A stretch of DNA of 57,334 bases from JBGQAS01 sp964498605 (lineage in GTDB: Bacteria; Chloroflexota; Anaerolineae; Anaerolineales; Anaerolineaceae). Positions 52,034 through 57,334 of the stretch are shown here, piece after piece. The notes below the pieces were generated by a model. That model did no database searches, was not told the DNA's origin, and was given only the letters and a program-made list of their open reading frames with translations. Position 1 is the first letter of the stretch, and every line of letters begins with the position of its first letter. The stretch covers positions 1 through 57,334 of the forward strand of contig CAZCHK010000010.1 in assembly GCA_964498605.1 (NCBI GenBank), written 5' to 3'. A program made the position numbers and the translations under genes.

Positions 52034-54079
52034 ATGAAAACCATTAAGTTTGATCAACGAAACCCTGTCTGGGACATGCTGGTCGGTTTGATCGTTGGTG
52101 GCGCGGCGCTGATCGTCTATCTCCTGACGATCACGCCGTCCATGTCATACCTCAGCCCGGACGGCAGCGAACTGGCAACCGTCCCCGCCATCCTGGGGCT
52201 GGCGCACTCCCCCGGGTATCCCGTTTACACCTGGCTGGGTTACCTGTTCAGCCTGCTGCCTGTCCGGGACGTGGCTTTCCGCATCAACCTGATGAGCGCG
52301 GTCATGGCGGCCGCTGCCGCTGGCGGACTGTACCGCATTGGCGTGCGCCTGCTGACTGTAGACGCGCCAGAAAATCAGCCTCTTGAGCGTCTGCCGGTCA
52401 GGGTCATCAGCGCCGCAGCGGCACTCACGCTGGCTTTTTCACCGACTTTCTGGTCGCAGGCATTGATCGCCGAGGTGTACACCACCAACGCGGCGTTTAT
52501 CGTTTTCACACTGCTGGCGCTGCTGCGCTGGGAGCGCACCCGGAAAGCGCTGGACTTTTTCTGGTTCGCGCTGCTCCTGGGGCTTTCGTCCGGCACGCAC
52601 ATCTCCACGCTGGGTTTTGGCCTGGGGATGGCGGTATTCGTGCTGATGACCAGCTGGCGGGTGCTGCTGGACTGGCGCTGGTGGCTGGCCGCCTTGTCCG
52701 GTTTTGGATTGGGTATCGCGCAGTATGTCTGGCTGCCAGTGAAAGCATCCACGCTGAATGACGCGCAGATGATGCGGTCAGCACCGACAACCTGGCAGGG
52801 TTTCTATAATTACACGCTGGGAGCTTTTTCCCAGATGCGCTTTGCCTTCTCGCTTGGTGAACTACCCGGAAGGCTGGTGCTGTATTTTTCAATGCTGATC
52901 GATGAGCTGGGATGGCTGTTCCTTGTTCTGGGCGTGCTTGGGCTGTTTGCGCTGCTTGTGCGCACGCCACGGCATTTTTTTCTGCTGGTCGGCATGTACC
53001 TGGTGCACATCTGGTTTTTCATGCAGTACAGCGTGTTTGACCTGAATGTGTTCTATATCCCCGCGCACATGATCTGGAGCATATTCGCCGCGTTCGGAGC
53101 GGCGCAGATCCTCATCTTCATCAGGGGAGCCTGGCAACGGGTTGGTGAAAAAAACCGCGGTGAACCCGGGCGAACCTGGTTGTCGCTTCGCAGCATTGTC
53201 ATGGGTTTGTTTACGGTTTCGCTGCTGGCATCAGCAGTCTTCCAGGCAGCCTCGAACTGGCAGCAGAATAATTACTCCAGCGACACTGCCATCAATGATT
53301 TTTACGCCAACGTCTGGCAGATGCTGCCGGATGGAGCGACGCTGCTGACCGATTCCGGCGTGTTTGGATACGACGCGTTTTACTGGAGGCTGGTCTACAA
53401 TACACGTCCGGATGTTTTTCTTCCCGCCCTGGAGATAAAGACCCTTGCCTCTTCCATTGTGTATGGCGAGGACCTGTACTCCACCTCAGACGGTTTCACG
53501 AGGCAGGGTCCTGGAGTCCTACCGGGGGGTATGGCTGACCAGGGAGAATGGCGCGTTGCGGTGCTCTTCGGCGAAACGCCCGAGGCAGCAGGGATGGGGC
53601 GCAGCCAGCTGGTGTTGTATAAACTGAGCGACGCGCCGCCGGACGTGACGGATGATGGCACCTCACCGGATGCCGGGGTTAGCATGAGCTTTGATGGGTA
53701 CACGCTGGAGGGAGCTTCCATCAAGCAGACGATTGTTGAGAGCGGCGGGTATGTGGATGTATGGCTGTACTGGCGGCTGGGTGAGAAGGGAGCTTTGGAG
53801 CAGCGGGTGGGATTCATGCTGCGCATGAACGAGCGCGCTCTGGTCAGCACAACCGTCGGGCTGGGACTGCTGCCGCAGTTACGGCAGGCAGGCGTGATCC
53901 AGGCGGGGGGCGTGATGGTGGATAAACTGCGGGTGGTGGTCCCTGCCACGATGGAGGCAGGGACTGTCGATCTGACGATAACGGACGCGAATGGTCAAAA
54001 CAGCGTCGTGATCGGTCAGATGATGGTGATCGATGAATTGAACGAGGTGGACGGATGGCTGCAAAACGCTGGCAGGTGA
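52034..54079 (+). CDS. DUF2723-type membrane protein (GT-C glycosyltransferase-like)
   Basis: A 681-residue protein with about 11 membrane helices in residues 15-430 and a soluble beta-rich C-terminal domain. The first loop reads SPDGSELATVPAILGLAHSP followed by GYPVYTWLGY, the DUF2723 signature, in which the Asp/Glu pair corresponds to the catalytic acidic motif of GT-C enzymes. The C-terminal domain (about 545-680) is all beta and includes MSFDGYTLEGASIKQ. The ATG at 52034 is preferred over a TTG ten codons earlier. Sugar donor and target are unknown. It overlaps the next gene by 25 bases. Confidence 0.77.
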   Translation: MKTIKFDQRNPVWDMLVGLIVGGAALIVYLLTITPSMSYLSPDGSELATVPAILGLAHSPGYPVYTWLGYLFSLLPVRDVAFRINLMSAVMAAAAAGGLYRIGVRLLTVDAPENQPLERLPVRVISAAAALTLAFSPTFWSQALIAEVYTTNAAFIVFTLLALLRWERTRKALDFFWFALLLGLSSGTHISTLGFGLGMAVFVLMTSWRVLLDWRWWLAALSGFGLGIAQYVWLPVKASTLNDAQMMRSAPTTWQGFYNYTLGAFSQMRFAFSLGELPGRLVLYFSMLIDELGWLFLVLGVLGLFALLVRTPRHFFLLVGMYLVHIWFFMQYSVFDLNVFYIPAHMIWSIFAAFGAAQILIFIRGAWQRVGEKNRGEPGRTWLSLRSIVMGLFTVSLLASAVFQAASNWQQNNYSSDTAINDFYANVWQMLPDGATLLTDSGVFGYDAFYWRLVYNTRPDVFLPALEIKTLASSIVYGEDLYSTSDGFTRQGPGVLPGGMADQGEWRVAVLFGETPEAAGMGRSQLVLYKLSDAPPDVTDDGTSPDAGVSMSFDGYTLEGASIKQTIVESGGYVDVWLYWRLGEKGALEQRVGFMLRMNERALVSTTVGLGLLPQLRQAGVIQAGGVMVDKLRVVVPATMEAGTVDLTITDANGQNSVVIGQMMVIDELNEVDGWLQNAGR

Positions 54080-54555
54080 TCGCGGGTGGTGTCGTGCTGG
54101 GATTGATGCTCATCGCATCATCCTTTGCGCTTGGTTATGTGCTCGGCGCGGACGGCACGTTGGAAAATGTGGGGGTAACGAGGAGAAACCAGGGTCTGCC
54201 TGCCAACCAGCCCGGGATCCAGCCGGGGGGTGTCCAGCAGCCCGGTGGGACGGGTAGCCTGCAGGGCAACCAGCCGCCATTATGGCAGACCATTGATGAA
54301 CTGCCCGCCGCGCCGCCTGATCTGATCGGCAGGCTGCAGAAGGTGAACACCGGATTGCTGGTGATCCGCAGTGATACGGGTGTGATCCAGGTCAGCGTGG
54401 ATGAAAACACGCAAATTTTTGATCAGACTGGTGAGCGCATCTCGGTGGAGGATCTGCAGCAGGGCGATGCGCTGGGGGTGTACGGAAAAGTGACGCAGGC
54501 GGATGGAAATATTTTCCTGGCCAGGTACATCGTTCGACTGCCACCGGTGAAATGA
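54055..54555 (+). CDS. Membrane-anchored OB-fold (DUF5666-like) protein
   Basis: A 166-residue exported protein. One N-terminal membrane helix (about 8-30), a Gln/Pro/Gly-rich linker (about 42-78), and a small beta-barrel C-terminal domain (LIGRLQKVNTGLLVIRSDTG and VSVDENTQIFDQTG) like the OB-type DUF5666 domains. No catalytic residues. It starts inside the previous gene, so the two proteins are made together and may work together at the membrane. Confidence 0.6.
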   Translation: MAAKRWQVIAGGVVLGLMLIASSFALGYVLGADGTLENVGVTRRNQGLPANQPGIQPGGVQQPGGTGSLQGNQPPLWQTIDELPAAPPDLIGRLQKVNTGLLVIRSDTGVIQVSVDENTQIFDQTGERISVEDLQQGDALGVYGKVTQADGNIFLARYIVRLPPVK

Positions 54556-54632
54556 CAGGTGTAGTTCACATTTTTGAGGACTTGATAATTCGATTTATTC
54601 TTGGCGTTGTTTTATTGTAGAATATCAGCATC

Positions 54633-55952
54633 ATGGATTCCATATTCTCAAGCAAACAAGGCAGGATATTCTTTTTTATCCTGACCCTCATCATCGTGGC
54701 TCTATCCATCAGCGTGGCGCGACCGTACATGAACACGATCATCCTGTCGGTCATCGTGGCCTACGTGGTCCAGCCGCTATACAAGGCTTTGCAGGGCAGG
54801 GTTAAGAAACGCAAGGAACGCGCCTCGATCATATCCACGGTCATCGTGATTATCTTCACGCTGTTGATCATAACAGTTCTGGTCTTCACGCTCCTGCGCA
54901 TCATCTCGCTGGTCATTACCGAACTGAACAATATGGGGCTGGGCGACAATCCGGATACGGACATTCTGGAGGACGTTGTCGCATGGCTGAACAACTTTTT
55001 TGTCAGTCTCAAGATCCCTGTAACCTTCACTTCTGCCCAGATCCTGAAGGACCTGCAGAGTACTATCTCGCAGATCCTGTCTTTCATCCTCTCCACGGTC
55101 ACTTCCATTGGAACGCTGTCGGTTGATGTTCTGATCAACCTGATCATTTTCTACGGGCTGCTGATCCTGTTCACGCCAAAATTTGATGATTTTCTGGTGC
55201 TGGTGAAAAAGATCAGCCCATTTCCCAGCGACATCACTGACTTGTTTGTCAGCAGGACCCTGGACACCGCGAAATCCATGGCCTGGGGTCTGCTGCTGAT
55301 TGCTTTGGTGCAGGGAGGTCTGGCAGGACTGGTGTTTGCTATCCTTGGCGTCAAGAATACCTTGCTGTATTCTGTGCTTGTGGCGCTGTTTTCCTTTCTC
55401 CCCATCCTTGGAACAGGCATGATCACGCTGCCCATCGCGGCGTTCTTCCTTTTCGATGGAGAGCTCGTCAGAGGCATCGTATTGATTGCCTTTCAGGTGA
55501 TTATCATCGGCAATATCGATCCCATCCTGAGATCCAGGCTCATCCCCAAGGATGTGCGCATGCCGATGGTGGTGAGTTTGATCGCCATCCTGGGCGGGCT
55601 GGCATGGCTGGGCATCTGGGGCTTGATCTACGGCCCGGTATTTTTTAGCCTGCTGCTGGCGACTTTTGAGTTGGTAAAAAAGCATTTCTTCATCAAGAAA
55701 CGCGCCCTGATCTGGAAGAATACGCTGGAGAAGGGGCGAAAAATGCCAGCCCGCAGGCACAGGGCAGAAGGCTGGCACGTGCATGCTTTACACCCGGCAC
55801 ACAGCGCCTCACGAGTCAAACCACGGCATGTTCGCCTGCTTGGCGTGGGTACGCGTTACCGCAGGATATTAAAACGATATTTACTGAAGAACAAACGGGC
55901 GCGCCAAAAAATCGCCCATCTTAACTGGAGCAGCGAAGTGCGAAGAAGGTAG
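54633..55952 (+). CDS. AI-2E family transporter with basic C-terminal tail
   Basis: A 439-residue membrane protein of the AI-2E (PerM/YdiK) family with about eight helices. The domain has the typical PYMNTIILSVIVAYVVQPLY, then GILxxALQGxLAGL-type loop (here LLLIALVQGGLAGLVFAILG) and LLYSVLVALFSFLPILGTGM. Members export autoinducers or act as Na+/H+ antiporters. Residues about 360-439 form an added, strongly basic tail rich in Arg, Lys and His (RRHRAEGWHVHALHPAH, RHVRLLGVGTRYRRILK), not typical of the family. A TAGAAT lies nine bases before the ATG and there is no Shine-Dalgarno. Confidence 0.87.
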   Translation: MDSIFSSKQGRIFFFILTLIIVALSISVARPYMNTIILSVIVAYVVQPLYKALQGRVKKRKERASIISTVIVIIFTLLIITVLVFTLLRIISLVITELNNMGLGDNPDTDILEDVVAWLNNFFVSLKIPVTFTSAQILKDLQSTISQILSFILSTVTSIGTLSVDVLINLIIFYGLLILFTPKFDDFLVLVKKISPFPSDITDLFVSRTLDTAKSMAWGLLLIALVQGGLAGLVFAILGVKNTLLYSVLVALFSFLPILGTGMITLPIAAFFLFDGELVRGIVLIAFQVIIIGNIDPILRSRLIPKDVRMPMVVSLIAILGGLAWLGIWGLIYGPVFFSLLLATFELVKKHFFIKKRALIWKNTLEKGRKMPARRHRAEGWHVHALHPAHSASRVKPRHVRLLGVGTRYRRILKRYLLKNKRARQKIAHLNWSSEVRRR

Positions 55953-55973
55953 TCAGAAGTAAGCGTAAATGTC

Positions 55974-56001
55974 AAACGGCGGTCGAACTCGACCGCCGTT
56001 T
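55974..56001. terminator. Bidirectional terminator between convergent genes
   Basis: AAACGGCGGTCGA, two bases AC, TCGACCGCCGTTT. The stem ends in A-rich and T-rich pairs and serves genes on both sides (the transporter on the plus strand and the beta-helix gene on the minus). Confidence 0.7.
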
Positions 56002-56021
56002 GTGTGCAAAGAAAAGGTGCC

Positions 56022-57334
56022 TTATTCCACCGGGACCAGGCTGAGCACGAAGGTGCCCAGAGAGCCGGTGTAGGCGTAGGCGAACTCGTCGCCGAAGAAG
56101 GTCGGCAGGGTGGTCCACGCGCCGTTCTGGTAGAGCTGGACGGCCAGCTTCTGTCCTTCGGGGATGGTCAGCCCTTCCGGCAGTCTGAACTTGATTTCCA
56201 TCGTGCCGTTGAGGTACTCGATGGCGATGCCGTCCGTGCCGGAGGCCGCCATGGTGAAGGCCGGTCCCACGTAGGAACTGCCGTCGGGCAGGGCAGCTGG
56301 CAATGTGGCTTCGACCACCTCGGTCATGGTCACGAGTGCACCACCAGGTACAGCACCTCCCGGCAGGGAAGCCTGTCCCATGAGGGTCTTGCTGCCGTCC
56401 TGCTCCTCCTTCTGGAGCAGAAAGACCATGCCGCGGTCAGCGGCGAAGGCGGCGCCGATGGGCAGACCGCGCTCGGTCTCGTATTGAACCAGGACGATGA
56501 TGGGTGCCAGGGCTTCGGGAGCGGTATCAATAATGTCTGCACACATGTAAGCTGGTAGTTCCACCCAGACGCCGCCGTTAAAGTAAACCTCGTCCTCACC
56601 GTTGCCTGCGATGATCACATTGCAGGTCTGTAGTATACCTGCAGATTCGAAGTACAGGCCGTTGTAACCATTATGGGTCATCGTGCTGTTGAAGACGTCC
56701 GCGTTCACTTCGCTTTCTGAAGATATGAAGATGCCGTCGCCGTAGTTACCACTGGATACGACTCTATTCAAGTAGATCAAACCACCACTGTGATTTTCGA
56801 TACGCAACCCGGATCCGCATATGCCACCTTGTGGTTCAAATAACATCACCGACATGGGTCCAAGATCTTCATCGTTTCCCCAGCCATTGTTGTTGAAGAC
56901 GCTGTTCAGGATGGTCAATTCCCCGTAGTTGTCGGAGAAATAAGCGCCGTTCGAACCATTATCGCTGGCGATGATGTTGTCCAAAAAAAGATTACTGGAG
57001 TTCCAGATGTTCAACCCGCTGGTGCCATTATTGCTGGCCACAATGTTGTGCAGGGTCAAAGTATCACTCATGTAGATATTCACCCCAACCTTGTTGTAGC
57101 TTTCCGCGGTCATACCGTCAATGAACAGGCTGTCGGAGTATTCAGCATAAAAAGCAGGACCGCCGCTATCACTATCAAATGGGCAAGCTGAAGCCACGAC
57201 GGTGATATCGCGCAGGGTTGTCTCGGGAGCGTAATTCAGATGGATCCCCGGGCCATAGCTCCCCCCAAAAACATCCAGATCGGTCAGTGTGTTGCGAGTA
57301 GAGTACTCGATGTGTATCGCAGGACCTCCCCCGT
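56022..57334 (-). CDS. Beta-helix surface protein, C-terminal part (partial)
   Basis: The frame is open to the right edge, so only the last 437 residues are seen; the N-terminus lies outside the window. Residues up to about 230 form a right-handed beta-helix with Asn-ladder repeats (LTLHNIVASNNGTSGLNI, LFLDNIIASDNGSNGAYF, NGYNGLYFESAGILQTCNV). The last part is a non-repeat beta-sandwich domain (AALPDGSSYVGPAFTMAA, EIKFRLPEGLTIPEGQKLAV), which may be a polymer-binding or anchoring module. GTG at 57197 is in frame but not the true start, since the coding pattern continues past it. Substrate unknown. Confidence 0.72.
   Translation of the reverse strand, partial: GGGPAIHIEYSTRNTLTDLDVFGGSYGPGIHLNYAPETTLRDITVVASACPFDSDSGGPAFYAEYSDSLFIDGMTAESYNKVGVNIYMSDTLTLHNIVASNNGTSGLNIWNSSNLFLDNIIASDNGSNGAYFSDNYGELTILNSVFNNNGWGNDEDLGPMSVMLFEPQGGICGSGLRIENHSGGLIYLNRVVSSGNYGDGIFISSESEVNADVFNSTMTHNGYNGLYFESAGILQTCNVIIAGNGEDEVYFNGGVWVELPAYMCADIIDTAPEALAPIIVLVQYETERGLPIGAAFAADRGMVFLLQKEEQDGSKTLMGQASLPGGAVPGGALVTMTEVVEATLPAALPDGSSYVGPAFTMAASGTDGIAIEYLNGTMEIKFRLPEGLTIPEGQKLAVQLYQNGAWTTLPTFFGDEFAYAYTGSLGTFVLSLVPVE

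Overview
The window looks like a chromosomal piece from a Chloroflexota bacterium, most likely of the class Anaerolineae. This is inferred from gene style only, because there is no rRNA or marker-gene tree to test it. Supporting signs are many lipoproteins and beta-helix or beta-propeller surface proteins with Thr/Pro-rich linkers, DUF2723-type and other polytopic GT-C-like membrane proteins, a RRNHALEHAT (DUF6391-like) protein, and several genes that appear to start without a leader. I found no tRNA, rRNA, CRISPR array, insertion sequence or phage module. Most of the DNA is GC-rich, with AT-richer patches around 4140-5000, 6660-7800, 16050-18180 and 27210-29300 that carry accessory genes.

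Left part (1-14.3 kb): the end of an ABC-2 permease pair; radA, a DUF6391-like gene and holA (DNA repair and replication); a decayed GNAT acetyltransferase; three membrane proteins; then a minus-strand run TPR protein - PBP-like protein - galE - plsY (envelope and lipid synthesis). The class A PBP homologue has lost the recognisable catalytic motifs of both its glycosyltransferase and transpeptidase domains.

Middle-left (14.3-31.8 kb): surface lipoproteins, a hicAB toxin-antitoxin pair, a LysM lipoprotein, a thiolase, a degenerate RecA-like ATPase under a strong promoter whose spacer is an SOS-box-like palindrome, an Mrp-type ATPase, four more lipoproteins including a tandem paralogous pair, and a GH116 glycosidase.

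Middle-right (32.0-42.5 kb): a four-gene catabolic operon (IolD-like ThDP enzyme, IlvD/EDD-type dehydratase, GPH sugar symporter, Gfo/Idh/MocA oxidoreductase). Its enzyme classes parallel inositol breakdown (dehydrogenase, dehydratase, C-C hydrolase) but with a different dehydratase family. It is followed by adenosine deaminase, a GT4 glycosyltransferase, a LiaF-like membrane protein and a tocopherol cyclase-like protein.

Right part (42.6-57.3 kb): a complete N-type rotary ATPase operon in the order atpDCQRBEFAG, with one extra gene between atpA and atpG. That gene is translationally coupled to atpA and encodes a small PII-like protein resembling cyclic-di-AMP receptors (DarA/PstA). The b subunit carries a delta-like C-terminus, and the c subunit has two carboxylates plus the Ser and Tyr ligands of Na+ rings. 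After it come a serine hydrolase, a probable ATC-hydrolase-family protein, a DUF2723 membrane protein with a small OB-like partner, an AI-2E family transporter and the C-terminal part of a beta-helix protein that runs off the window.

The strongest candidates for something undescribed are the PII-like/c-di-AMP-receptor-like gene inside the N-ATPase operon, the pseudo-PBP in the envelope operon, the palindrome shared by the RecA-like and hicAB promoters, and the alternative inositol-like catabolic operon.
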